Below are positions 42,247 to 51,983 of a DNA stretch of 64,000 nucleotides, one piece after another. The stretch is from Tenacibaculum ovolyticum DSM 18103 (GTDB lineage Bacteria; Bacteroidota; Bacteroidia; Flavobacteriales; Flavobacteriaceae): assembly GCF_000430545.1 (NCBI RefSeq), contig NZ_KE387165.1, positions 124,728 to 188,727 of the forward strand, given 5' to 3'. Each line of letters starts with the position of its first letter. Position 1 is the first letter of the stretch. The notes beneath the pieces are model-generated. The model saw only the letters and a list, made by a program, of their open reading frames with translations. It was not told where the DNA came from and ran no database searches. Made by a program: the position numbers and the translations under genes.

Positions 42247-43596
42247 TTATTCTGCGTTGTCTAAAAACTCTTTGAATCTTTCTGTAAATTTTTCAAAAAT
42301 AGATTTAGACTTATCTTTTGTAACGTGCTTGTTATCATTTAAAACTTGTTCTGATTCGAATTCCGTTTCAATGTTTTCTTTATCCTTAACTCTTATGTCT
42401 TCATCTATAATTTCTACTCTCTCATTTTCATAAGAATTCTTTTGTAAACCTTCCATCAATAATCCTACTGCTGTTGCATAAGATGGACTTGATAAAACTT
42501 CATCAGACTCACCTGCTAAATGCTCATTAGGATATCCAATACGAACGTCCATTCCAGTAATATATTCTACTAACTGACGTAAATGCTTTAACTGAGATCC
42601 ACCTCCTGTTAAAACAATACCTGCAATTAATTTTCCTTTTTGTGTTTCGTGCCCATAATTTTTTATTTCTAAATATACATGCTCGATAATTTCTTGAACT
42701 CTAGCATGAATTATTTTTGATAAATTTTTAAGCGTAATTTCTTTAGGCTCTCTTCCTCTTAATCCAGGTATTGAAACTATTTCAGTTTCTTTATTTTCTC
42801 CTGGCCATGCAGATCCGAACTTAACTTTTAATAATTCCGCTTGTTTTTCAATTATTGAACAACCTTCTTTAATATCTTCAGTAATTACGTTTCCTCCAAA
42901 AGGAATTACTGCTGTATGACGAATAATACCGTCTTTAAATATTGCTAAATCGGTGGTACCACCACCTATATCAATCAAAGCAACTCCTGCTTCTTTTTCT
43001 TCTTGACTTAATACTGCTGATGCTGATGCTAAAGGCTCTAAAGTAATGTCTGACAAACTTAAACCAGCACTTTTCACACATCTACCTATGTTTCTAATAG
43101 ACGAAACTTGACCAACTACGACATGAAAATTAGCTTCTAATCGTCCGCCATACATTCCTATCGGCTCTTTAATTTCCGACTGACTATCTACTTTATAGTC
43201 TTGAGGCAATACATGAATAATTTCTTCACCAGGAAGCATCACCAATTTATGAACTTGACCAACTAAACTTTCAATATCATCATCATTAATTACTTCATCC
43301 GATTTTTCTCTCGTAATATAATCACTATGATGTAAACTTCTAATATGTTGCCCTGCAATACCAACAACTACATTTTCTATTTTCTGCCCAGAAACACTTT
43401 CTGCTTCATCAATGGCTTGTTGTATAGATTTAATTGTTTGCGTAATGTTATTTACCACACCTCTTTTTACACCTAAACTTTTGGCTTTACCAATACCTAA
43501 AACCTCTAATTTATCGTATTCGTTCTTACGACCAATCATGGCAACAATTTTGGTTGTACCAATATCTAAACCTACTGCTATTTTATTGTTCTCCAT
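42247..43596 (-). CDS. ftsA: Cell division actin homologue FtsA
   Basis: A 449-residue actin-like ATPase that tethers FtsZ to the membrane. Phosphate motifs GLDIGTTKIVAMIG (residues 9-22) and IDIGGGTTDLAIF, and the adenosine motif VLTGGGSQLKHL, are intact. The last 16 residues (FEKFTERFKEFLDNAE) form the amphipathic membrane-targeting helix. The same tail is copied in the 41-residue protein at 16125-16250. The start overlaps the end of ftsQ by 14 bases. Confidence 0.97.
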   Translation of the reverse strand: MENNKIAVGLDIGTTKIVAMIGRKNEYDKLEVLGIGKAKSLGVKRGVVNNITQTIKSIQQAIDEAESVSGQKIENVVVGIAGQHIRSLHHSDYITREKSDEVINDDDIESLVGQVHKLVMLPGEEIIHVLPQDYKVDSQSEIKEPIGMYGGRLEANFHVVVGQVSSIRNIGRCVKSAGLSLSDITLEPLASASAVLSQEEKEAGVALIDIGGGTTDLAIFKDGIIRHTAVIPFGGNVITEDIKEGCSIIEKQAELLKVKFGSAWPGENKETEIVSIPGLRGREPKEITLKNLSKIIHARVQEIIEHVYLEIKNYGHETQKGKLIAGIVLTGGGSQLKHLRQLVEYITGMDVRIGYPNEHLAGESDEVLSSPSYATAVGLLMEGLQKNSYENERVEIIDEDIRVKDKENIETEFESEQVLNDNKHVTKDKSKSIFEKFTERFKEFLDNAE

Positions 43597-44323
43597 CTAG
43601 ACTTTGTTTTGTGCACACAACTTGGTTGTGGTATTTTACATTTATTGTCTTATAATTTTTAATCGTTTTATCGACCAATGCTTTATTATAAAATGCAATA
43701 AGTTTTTTTATTTTCTCATTTTCATTTTTAAGCTTCCCAAAAATAATTTTATACGCCCCGCTACGAACAGTAAAAACATATTCCTTTTGAGTATTTTTTT
43801 GAATTGCAATAATTTCTTTCACTAAAAAGTCATTACTCTCAATTACTTTTATTAGCTTTATTAATTCGTTGATATCTTCAGGCTCCTTCATTCCTGAAAC
43901 TAATGGCACTCTTGCTGAGAAATTTACTGACAACGGAATTTCTATTCCATATTTATCAATATAATAAGATTTACTCTTATCAACAATACGTGCTATTGGA
44001 CTACGCTGCTTTATCACGGTTTTTAACACCCCATTTACGTTTAAAAAAACAACTGCTTTTTCAACGTACGGATTCTCCGAAACATTCGTCTCTAAAAAGT
44101 GTAAATTTACTACTCTTTTTGGTTGGTTTTTAACAAATTCTTTATTTTGTATTAACAATTTATCAACTATACTGTGTGTCAAAAAGTTATTATCTCCAGC
44201 TTCAAACTCTACTACTGTTTCTTCTATCTTTCTTACACCATTTCTAGCAGTTGTGAAGCTGTATAAAAAGCCCAAAAAGACTAACAACAAGAAAAAAGAC
44301 AAATATGTAGCTACTTTTTTCAT
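43583..44323 (-). CDS. ftsQ: Cell division protein FtsQ
   Basis: A 246-residue bitopic protein with one membrane helix (about 6-26) and a periplasmic part containing a FtsQ-type beta domain (about 90-220; PIARIVDKSKSYYIDKYGIEIPL and VPLVSG are typical). It links early and late division proteins. Sequence similarity in the family is low; the place between murC and ftsA supports it. It starts 2 bases after the murC stop. Confidence 0.9.
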   Translation of the reverse strand: MKKVATYLSFFLLLVFLGFLYSFTTARNGVRKIEETVVEFEAGDNNFLTHSIVDKLLIQNKEFVKNQPKRVVNLHFLETNVSENPYVEKAVVFLNVNGVLKTVIKQRSPIARIVDKSKSYYIDKYGIEIPLSVNFSARVPLVSGMKEPEDINELIKLIKVIESNDFLVKEIIAIQKNTQKEYVFTVRSGAYKIIFGKLKNENEKIKKLIAFYNKALVDKTIKNYKTINVKYHNQVVCTKQSLDGEQ

Positions 44324-44325
44324 TT

Positions 44326-45672
44326 CTATTTTTTGTATTTCTTTTCTAAATCTACCTTTACTTTATCTACTAACAATCCAATATCTCCTGCTCCTAACAT
44401 CGCTATTATTTTCGACTCAGATTTTAAGATTTCGTCACTTATTTTTTCTTTAATAACTAGCTTTTTTTTATCTAAGCTCATTTTTTCCAACAACCAAGAA
44501 GATGTAACTCCTTCAATTGGCAACTCTCTTGCTGGATAAATATCTAATAATAAAACTTCATCAAATTTTGAAAGTGCATTTGCAAAATCGTCAACAAAAT
44601 CTTTTGTTCTACTATATAAATGCGGCTGAAAAACTGCCAATACTTTCTCATTCGGGTACATTTCGCGTATTGAATTTGAGACAGCACTTATTTCCGTTGG
44701 ATGATGCGCATAGTCATCAATTAACACAATGTCTTCCGTTCTAATCTTATATGAAAACCTACGTTTAACTCCTTTAAAAGTTTTTAATTGCTCTTTTATA
44801 TCATTCAATGAAACACCATAAACATCCGCCATTGCTAAAGCAGCTAAAGCATTCATCATGTTATGTTTTCCAGGTAAGTTAAACTCTATATTTTTTATTT
44901 CAGCCGTTGGAGTTTTTACATCAAAAATATATTTCCCTTTACCAATCCTAACATTATGTGCTTCATAATCTGCTGATTCATTTACTGCATACGTCAACCC
45001 TTCTAATGGCAATCCTTTTGCTACAATTAAAGTATCAGAAACCATATTCGAAAAGTCTCTAAATGTTTGCTGTAATATTTCATTTTCACCATAAATATCT
45101 AAATGGTCAGCATCCATAGAAATAACACACGCAATGTTTGGTGACAACTTTAAAAAAGACCTATCAAATTCATCTGCTTCAACAACTGATATCTTATCTT
45201 CTCCCAAAATCAAATTAGAATCATAATTCTCTGCAATTCCTCCTAAAAAAGAAGTTGCTTTATGAGGCTGCATAATGTGCCCTAAAATTGATGATGTTGT
45301 CGTTTTACCATGAGTACCTGCAACAGCCAAACAGAAAGTATTCTTAGTTATTTCACCTAAAATATCTGCTCTTTTTAAAAGCGTAAACTCATTATTTATA
45401 AAATAATTTAGCTCTTCATGCTCACTTGGAATTGCTGGGGTGTATACGACTAATGTACTCTCCTTATTTAAACACGAAATTGGTATATTTTTAACAGCAT
45501 CATTAAAATGAATTTCTACCCCAATATCTTCTAAGCTTTTTGTTATTGGACTTGGTGTTTTATCATAACCAAAAACTTTTTTTCCGTTTACAGAAAAATA
45601 ACGAGCAATAGCACTCATACCGATTCCTCCGATTCCAATAAAATAAACGTTATGTATTGTTTTAAAATTCAC
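44326..45672 (-). CDS. murC: UDP-N-acetylmuramate--L-alanine ligase
   Basis: A 448-residue Mur ligase adding L-Ala to UDP-MurNAc. An N-terminal Rossmann motif (YFIGIGGIGMSAIARYF, residues 10-26) and the ATP loop AGTHGKTTTSS (about 114-124) identify MurC. DDYAHHPTE is the third family mark. The start is GTG at 45672, whose first base is the last base of the murG stop (TAGTG), a tight translational coupling. Confidence 0.96.
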   Translation of the reverse strand: MNFKTIHNVYFIGIGGIGMSAIARYFSVNGKKVFGYDKTPSPITKSLEDIGVEIHFNDAVKNIPISCLNKESTLVVYTPAIPSEHEELNYFINNEFTLLKRADILGEITKNTFCLAVAGTHGKTTTSSILGHIMQPHKATSFLGGIAENYDSNLILGEDKISVVEADEFDRSFLKLSPNIACVISMDADHLDIYGENEILQQTFRDFSNMVSDTLIVAKGLPLEGLTYAVNESADYEAHNVRIGKGKYIFDVKTPTAEIKNIEFNLPGKHNMMNALAALAMADVYGVSLNDIKEQLKTFKGVKRRFSYKIRTEDIVLIDDYAHHPTEISAVSNSIREMYPNEKVLAVFQPHLYSRTKDFVDDFANALSKFDEVLLLDIYPARELPIEGVTSSWLLEKMSLDKKKLVIKEKISDEILKSESKIIAMLGAGDIGLLVDKVKVDLEKKYKK

Positions 45673-46763
45673 TAACCTATTAATTTTTCTATTTCGTTAA
45701 CTATATCATTCGTTGCATTTGGCAACGCTAATTCATTTATATTTTCACTTAAACTTTGCTGCTTTCCTTTATCTTTTAATAATGTCTCAATTACTATAGG
45801 AAAAGTATCTAGTTCGTTTTCTTTAACTAGAATCGCCCCATGTTTATCTACTATAGATTTTGCATTTTTAGTTTGATGATCTTCAGCAACATTTGGTGAC
45901 GGTATAAAAATTGTCGGCTTACCAACCACACATAATTCTGAAACAGAACTTGCCCCCGCTCTCGAAACAACAAAATCTGTTGCCGCATAAGCTAAATCCA
46001 TTCTATTTAAAAACTGATGCACTTGCACATCCTCAACTTCATTATATTTTTTATATTCCTCGAAATACAACTTACCACATTGCCAAATTAACTGAACTTC
46101 TTGCTCTTTAAAAAACGCCAGATTCGCTTCAATTAATTGATTAATTTTTCGAGCACCTAAACTCCCTCCTAAAACCAAAATTGTCTTTTTTGTTTTATCT
46201 AACTCAAAAAACGCTGCACCTTCTTCTTTTTTCGCATGAACAAGTAATAAATCTTGCCGAATAGGGTTTCCTGTTTTTATAATTTTATCTTCTGGAAAAA
46301 AACGCTCTAAATTATCATAAGCTACACATATTTTACTTGCTTTTTTACTTAGTAATTTATTCGTAATCCCTGGATATGAATTCTGTTCTTGTATTACCGT
46401 TGGAATTCCCTTACCACTAGCAACCATAAGTGTAGGCCCGCTAGCAAAACCACCAGTACCAACAACTACATTTGGTTTAAATTTTTTAATAATTCTATAA
46501 GCATTCCATAAACTACTTAATAATTTAAAAGGAAATAATAAATTATTAAAAGTTAGCTTTCTTTGAATCCCTGAAATCCACAACCCTTTAATATCATACC
46601 CTGCTTGTGGTACTTTTTCCATCTCCATTTTATCACTTGCCCCAACAAACAAAATGTTGGCTTCAGGATACCGCAACTTTACTTCATTCGCAATTGCAAT
46701 TGCAGGATATATATGACCTCCTGTTCCACCGCCACTTATAATAATGTTAATCGACTGTTTCAT
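45672..46763 (-). CDS. murG: UDP-N-acetylglucosamine transferase MurG
   Basis: A 363-residue GT-B glycosyltransferase that converts lipid I to lipid II on the inner membrane face. ISGGGTGGHIYPAIAIA (residues 9-25) is the first G loop; VVGTGGFASGP the second; the UDP-GlcNAc site contains SRAGASSVSEL. The start overlaps the ftsW end by 17 bases. Confidence 0.97.
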   Translation of the reverse strand: MKQSINIIISGGGTGGHIYPAIAIANEVKLRYPEANILFVGASDKMEMEKVPQAGYDIKGLWISGIQRKLTFNNLLFPFKLLSSLWNAYRIIKKFKPNVVVGTGGFASGPTLMVASGKGIPTVIQEQNSYPGITNKLLSKKASKICVAYDNLERFFPEDKIIKTGNPIRQDLLLVHAKKEEGAAFFELDKTKKTILVLGGSLGARKINQLIEANLAFFKEQEVQLIWQCGKLYFEEYKKYNEVEDVQVHQFLNRMDLAYAATDFVVSRAGASSVSELCVVGKPTIFIPSPNVAEDHQTKNAKSIVDKHGAILVKENELDTFPIVIETLLKDKGKQQSLSENINELALPNATNDIVNEIEKLIG

Positions 46764-47937
46764 GTAAAATATCTAAAGGATTATCATCTAAAATTGTTTC
46801 TTCAGTTTCATTCTTAGAAGCACTTACACTTAATATCATTCCCAACGCAAAACAAGTCATCCAGATAGAGGTACCTCCACTACTAATTAACGGAAGTGTT
46901 TGCCCTGTTACTGGTAATATATTTACAGCTACCGCCATGTTAATCATTGCTTGAAAAACAATTGGAACTCCAACTCCTACGACCATTAATGTCGCAAAAA
47001 CCGTAGTTGCTTTTTTTGCTGTAATTAAAATTCGAAGCAACAATAAAAAATAAATAAACATAACTACTATGGCTCCTACAAATCCATACTCTTCAACAAT
47101 AATTGCATAAATAAAATCGGACGATGATTGTGGTAGGAAATTTTTCTGCACACTTTTACCTGGTCCTTTACCAACTACACCTCCAGTAGCGATTGCTATT
47201 TTTGCTTTTTCAACTTGGTAATTTTCTTTTCCTTCTGGCTTAGAAAAGCCTTCAATTCTACTCTGCCAAGTATTTACACGATTTGGCATTGCATCTGGGA
47301 AAGCTTTTGCTACTAGTATAAAGAACAACAAAGAAAAAAGCCCCATACTTACAATATAACCGATATATTTTAAAGGATATCCACCAATATAAGTTAACAA
47401 CAATATCATTGAAAAAACAATAGCTGTTGTCGAAAAATTTGCTGGAAGTACTAAAACCAATACTAAACCTACCGGTAACCACAACTGCAATAAACTTTCT
47501 TGAAATACAATTACTTTTTCTTTATTTTTTGCCAAGTACCTAGAAACATAAACCATTAACACTAAACCAGCTAGTGTAGATGTTTGAAAACCAATGCCTA
47601 CAAACGGAATCCGAATCCATCTACTTGCATTTGCACCTCCTATAACTTTTCCTTGCGCCAATGTAAACACTAATAATAAAACCACAACAGGTATCATTAA
47701 AACTGCACCTCCACTAAAGTATCTATAAGGAATTCTATGCACCCCATAAATCACAGCAAATCCAGTAATTAACAATACAATGTGCTTTACCAAATGCCCA
47801 AAAGTAGAACCGTTACCAACTACATAAACTAAATTAGTACTCGCACTATATATTGGCATAAATGAAAATATAGCCAATACAGCAACAATTGCCCATATAG
47901 CTCTATCTCCTTTTATATGTTGAAAAATGGTTTTCAT
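46747..47937 (-). CDS. ftsW: Division glycosyltransferase FtsW
   Basis: A 396-residue SEDS-family protein with about ten membrane segments, the septal glycan polymerase paired with FtsI. Family marks are GGANASRWIRIPFVGIGFQTS and, near the end, NMAVAVNILPVTGQTLPLISSGGTS. It is a paralogue of RodA at 22269. The cytoplasmic C-terminal tail is short. Confidence 0.95.
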   Translation of the reverse strand: MKTIFQHIKGDRAIWAIVAVLAIFSFMPIYSASTNLVYVVGNGSTFGHLVKHIVLLITGFAVIYGVHRIPYRYFSGGAVLMIPVVVLLLVFTLAQGKVIGGANASRWIRIPFVGIGFQTSTLAGLVLMVYVSRYLAKNKEKVIVFQESLLQLWLPVGLVLVLVLPANFSTTAIVFSMILLLTYIGGYPLKYIGYIVSMGLFSLLFFILVAKAFPDAMPNRVNTWQSRIEGFSKPEGKENYQVEKAKIAIATGGVVGKGPGKSVQKNFLPQSSSDFIYAIIVEEYGFVGAIVVMFIYFLLLLRILITAKKATTVFATLMVVGVGVPIVFQAMINMAVAVNILPVTGQTLPLISSGGTSIWMTCFALGMILSVSASKNETEETILDDNPLDILHETVD

Positions 47938-47952
47938 TAATCAATTTTCTTT

Positions 47953-49287
47953 TTATAAACTTTTAACTGCTTCCTTAAATTTATCACCTCTATCTTCATA
48001 ACTCTCAAACAAATCAAAGCTAGCACAAGCTGGAGATAACAAAACAACGTCTCCGTTCTTAGCAACCTTGTTTGCTACTTTTACAGCTTCTTCTGCACCT
48101 GCTGTTTCCACTAAAACATCTACAACACTACCAAATGTTTCAATAATTTTTTGATTGTCTAAACCTAAACAAACTATTGCTTTCACTTTTTCTCTTACTA
48201 ACGGCAATAGATCTGTATAATCATTCCCTTTATCAACTCCTCCTACAATCCAAACTGTTGGACTATCCATACATTCTAAAGCATAAAAAACAGCATTCAC
48301 ATTTGTAGCTTTACTATCGTTAATAAATTGTACACCATTAATTCTTTGCACATTTTCTAAACGATGCTCAACACCTTCAAAATCAGACAAACTTTCTGCA
48401 ATTGCTTCTTTTCTTACTTTCAACAACCTTGCCGCCATAGCTACAGCCATTGCATTCTTGGTATTGTGTTTTCCTTGTAGTGTTAATTCAGAAACATTCA
48501 TTAATATATCCTCTGTTTTTAATTTCATAATTATTTTGTCTTGCCTTAAAAAAACTCCATATTCCAATTCTTTCTCTATCGAAAATGGAATTTTTTTTGC
48601 GTTAGTTTTATTTTTACTTAGCCAATTTTGCATGGCTTCATCATCGGAATCGTATATTAAAAAATCGTTTTCTGTTTGATTTTTTGTTATTCGAAACTTT
48701 GAATTTATATATTTATCGTAATCATAATCATACCTATCTAAATGATCTGGCGATATGTTTGTCATAATCGCTATATGTGGTTTAAAATCAACGATTCCGT
48801 CTAACTGAAAACTACTCAATTCTAATACATACTCTTCATAATTCTGCTCAGCAACCTGCTTCGCAAAACTATCTCCTATATTTCCTCCAACACCTATTTC
48901 TAACCCTGCCTTTTTTAGCACATGCCCCAAAAGCATTGTTGTTGTTGTTTTTCCGTTTGAACCTGTTATACCAACAACTGTTGCATTGGTATAGTCAGAA
49001 GCAAATTCAATCTCAGAAATTACGCTTACTCCTTTTAAATTTAATTGCTGTATTAATGCAACTTTATCAGGAATACCAGGACTTTTTACAACTACATTGG
49101 CATTAAAAATTTTGTTTTCAGTATGCTGATTCTCTTCAAAATCAATCGAATTAGCAACTAATATTTTTTTATATTTATCAGAAACACTTCCCTTATCAGA
49201 AACAAAAACATCAAACCCTTTTTGTTTTCCCAATAATGCAGTTCCTACACCACTTTCTCCACCACCAAGAACTACCAACCGCTTCAT
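47953..49287 (-). CDS. murD: UDP-N-acetylmuramoylalanine--D-glutamate ligase
   Basis: A 444-residue Mur ligase adding D-Glu. The ATP loop is VGITGSNGKTTTTMLL (about 107-122), with the LELSSFQLD motif that distinguishes MurD. NDSKATN and the C-terminal LLSPACASFDLFESYEDRGD are further marks. It starts 1 base after the mraY stop. Confidence 0.96.
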   Translation of the reverse strand: MKRLVVLGGGESGVGTALLGKQKGFDVFVSDKGSVSDKYKKILVANSIDFEENQHTENKIFNANVVVKSPGIPDKVALIQQLNLKGVSVISEIEFASDYTNATVVGITGSNGKTTTTMLLGHVLKKAGLEIGVGGNIGDSFAKQVAEQNYEEYVLELSSFQLDGIVDFKPHIAIMTNISPDHLDRYDYDYDKYINSKFRITKNQTENDFLIYDSDDEAMQNWLSKNKTNAKKIPFSIEKELEYGVFLRQDKIIMKLKTEDILMNVSELTLQGKHNTKNAMAVAMAARLLKVRKEAIAESLSDFEGVEHRLENVQRINGVQFINDSKATNVNAVFYALECMDSPTVWIVGGVDKGNDYTDLLPLVREKVKAIVCLGLDNQKIIETFGSVVDVLVETAGAEEAVKVANKVAKNGDVVLLSPACASFDLFESYEDRGDKFKEAVKSL

Positions 49288-49288
49288 T

Positions 49289-50515
49289 TTATCTTAATTT
49301 TAGGGTTACAATTGTTAATACTGCTAACAAAATTCCTACAATCCAAAAACGGGTAACTATTTTAGTTTCGTGATAGTTTAATTTTTGATAATGATGATGT
49401 AATGGTGCCATTTTAAAAATCCTTCTTCCTTCTCCAAACTTCTTTTTAGTGTATTTAAAATAAAAAACCTGAAGTATCACTGATAGATTTTCAATTACAA
49501 AAACTCCAGCTAAAACAGGCAACAATAATTCTTTTCTAATAGCTATCGCGATAACCGCTATAACTCCACCAATAGTTAAACTTCCTGTATCTCCCATAAA
49601 CACCTGAGCAGGAAATGTATTATACCAAAGAAACCCGATTAAAGCACCTGCAAAGGCAAAAATAAACACGGTCATTTCTCCAGAATTAGGAATATACATT
49701 ACATCTAGATAATCAGCGAAAATTATGTTTCCTGATATCCATGCTAGTATTGCTAAAACAACAACAATAATTGCTGATGTTCCGGCTGCCAACCCATCTA
49801 TTCCATCGGTTAGATTTGCTCCATTTGAAACCCCTGTTACTATAAAAACAACCACAAATATGAACACAATCCATCCATAACCTGAATAATCACCTCCTAA
49901 AAAATTAAACGCTTTTGCATAATCTAATTCATTATCTTTTAAAAACGGTACTGTTGTTTTTGTTGATTTATGAGCCTCTCCAAACACTTTTACCTTTCCG
50001 TTTTCTTGCACTATTTGCTGTGAAGCAGGCAACTGTTCTTTAATTGTTACATCTGGATGAAAATACAGCATCGTTCCTACAATCACCCCTAATCCAACCT
50101 GACCCAAGACCTTAAACTTTCCTTTTAACCCAGCTTTGTCTTTTTTAAACACTTTTATATAATCATCGGTAAACCCTATTAATCCCATCCAAACCGTAGT
50201 TATTAATAGAATAATAATGTAGATGTTTTCTAGTTTCGCCATTAAAAGAACAGGAACCAAAGTTGCAAGGATTATAATAATTCCACCCATAGTTGGAGTT
50301 CCTGCTTTTTGAACCTGACCTGCCAAACCTAAATCTCTTACCGTTTCACCTACTTGAAGTCTTCTTAAATAATTGATGATTTTTTTTCCAAAAATCATTG
50401 AAATTAACAAAGACAATATAAAAGCTGTAGCCGCACGAAACGTAATAAACTGAAACACACTCGCCCCAGTAAGATTAAATTCACTTTCTAAATATTGAAA
50501 TATATAATACAGCAT
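49289..50515 (-). CDS. mraY: Phospho-MurNAc-pentapeptide transferase MraY
   Basis: A 408-residue integral membrane enzyme that makes lipid I from UDP-MurNAc-pentapeptide and undecaprenyl phosphate. Ten membrane segments are expected. Family motifs: AGTPTMGGIIII, the Asp pair in GFTDDYIKV, NLTDGIDGLAAG, and the C-terminal MAPLHHHYQK. A roughly 45-residue insert (about 160-205, hydrophilic) makes it longer than the E. coli enzyme, as is usual in Bacteroidota. Confidence 0.97.
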   Translation of the reverse strand: MLYYIFQYLESEFNLTGASVFQFITFRAATAFILSLLISMIFGKKIINYLRRLQVGETVRDLGLAGQVQKAGTPTMGGIIIILATLVPVLLMAKLENIYIIILLITTVWMGLIGFTDDYIKVFKKDKAGLKGKFKVLGQVGLGVIVGTMLYFHPDVTIKEQLPASQQIVQENGKVKVFGEAHKSTKTTVPFLKDNELDYAKAFNFLGGDYSGYGWIVFIFVVVFIVTGVSNGANLTDGIDGLAAGTSAIIVVVLAILAWISGNIIFADYLDVMYIPNSGEMTVFIFAFAGALIGFLWYNTFPAQVFMGDTGSLTIGGVIAVIAIAIRKELLLPVLAGVFVIENLSVILQVFYFKYTKKKFGEGRRIFKMAPLHHHYQKLNYHETKIVTRFWIVGILLAVLTIVTLKLR

Positions 50516-50516
50516 T

Positions 50517-51983
50517 CTATGAGTTTATTAATTGATTAAAACAATTCACTACTTCTTCTAAATCATCAAAATGATGCTTCACACCATTTATTTCTTGATA
50601 ATTTTCATGTCCTTTTCCTGCAATCAATATGATATCTCCTGTTACCGCCAATTTACACGCTGTTTTTATAGCTTGCCTTCTATTTAAAATTGACAATGTT
50701 TTTTTATAATTTTCTGCTGACACTCCTTTTTCCATCTCATCAATAATCATCTGTGCATCTTCATTTCTAGGATTATCAGAAGTAAATATTGCCTGATTAC
50801 TTAACTGAGAGGCTATCATTGCCATTTTAGGTCGCTTCGTTTTATCTCTATTTCCTCCACAACCAACAACAGTTATCACTTTTTCATTCCCTGTACGAAT
50901 ATCATTTACTGTTTGCAATACGTTTTTTAGTGCATCTGGCGTGTGTGCATAATCAACAATTGCTGTTACCCCTTCTTTTGAAATAGTATATTCAAAACGC
51001 CCACTAACACTTTCTAACTCACTTATAAGCCTTAACGTTTCTAACTTCTCTAAACCTAACAAGTCTGCTACACCATAAATTGCCAATAAGTTAGAGGCAT
51101 TAAACTCTCCTATTAACTTCGTCCAAACCTCAATATTATTTATCGTTAGCAAACTTCCTGAAAAACGCTTTTCCAAAACCTTTGCTTTAAAATCACCTAT
51201 TGTTTTTAACGCGTATGTTTGCTTATTAGCCTTAGTATTCTGCAACATTACTTGCCCGTTTTTATCATCTATATTCACCAAAGCAAACGCTGTTTTAGGC
51301 AACGAATCAAAAAATGATTTTTTCACATCTCTGTACTCTGCAAATGTTTCATGATAATCTAAATGATCGTGAGATAAATTTGTAAAAACACCTCCTGCAA
51401 AATACAAACCTTCGGTACGCTTTTGATGAATTCCATGAGAACTCACCTCCATAAAACAATAATCTACCTCTTCTTTAACCATTAACGACAAATACTTATT
51501 TATCGCTAATGAATCTGGCGTTGTATGTGTTGCTTTATGCTCTTCATTACCCACCATCACCTTAACCGTTGATAATAAACCGACTTTATATCCTGCTTTT
51601 TTAAACAAGTCATATAGTAATGTAGCAATAGTTGTTTTACCATTTGTACCTGTAACACCAACCAATTGCAATTTAGTTGATGGATTATCGTAAAAACTAG
51701 CAGCCATAACCGCCAAAGCTGTATTAGAATCTTCAACCCCTACATACGTTACTCCCTCTTTTTTATTTACTGGAACATTTTCACAAACAATAACAACTGC
51801 ACCTAAACTCAATGCTTTCTCTATGAACTGATGTCCATCAACAGTAACTCCTCTTTGAGCAACAAATATGTCTTTATCCTGCACCAACCTACTATCAAAC
51901 TGGATCTTATTGATTAGCACATTAGCATCTCCATAAATTTCATTTACAGATACTTTAAATAATATGTCTTTTAAATTTTTCAA
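50517..51983 (-). CDS. murE: UDP-MurNAc-tripeptide synthetase MurE, meso-DAP type
   Basis: A 488-residue Mur ligase. The ATP loop is GVTGTNGKTTIATLL (about 109-123) and the substrate motif is DNPR (in TSDNPRNED), which marks enzymes that add meso-diaminopimelate rather than lysine. So the peptidoglycan is predicted to be of the DAP type. The start is TTG at 51983, immediately after the ftsI stop with no spacer. Confidence 0.96.
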   Translation of the reverse strand: MKNLKDILFKVSVNEIYGDANVLINKIQFDSRLVQDKDIFVAQRGVTVDGHQFIEKALSLGAVVIVCENVPVNKKEGVTYVGVEDSNTALAVMAASFYDNPSTKLQLVGVTGTNGKTTIATLLYDLFKKAGYKVGLLSTVKVMVGNEEHKATHTTPDSLAINKYLSLMVKEEVDYCFMEVSSHGIHQKRTEGLYFAGGVFTNLSHDHLDYHETFAEYRDVKKSFFDSLPKTAFALVNIDDKNGQVMLQNTKANKQTYALKTIGDFKAKVLEKRFSGSLLTINNIEVWTKLIGEFNASNLLAIYGVADLLGLEKLETLRLISELESVSGRFEYTISKEGVTAIVDYAHTPDALKNVLQTVNDIRTGNEKVITVVGCGGNRDKTKRPKMAMIASQLSNQAIFTSDNPRNEDAQMIIDEMEKGVSAENYKKTLSILNRRQAIKTACKLAVTGDIILIAGKGHENYQEINGVKHHFDDLEEVVNCFNQLINS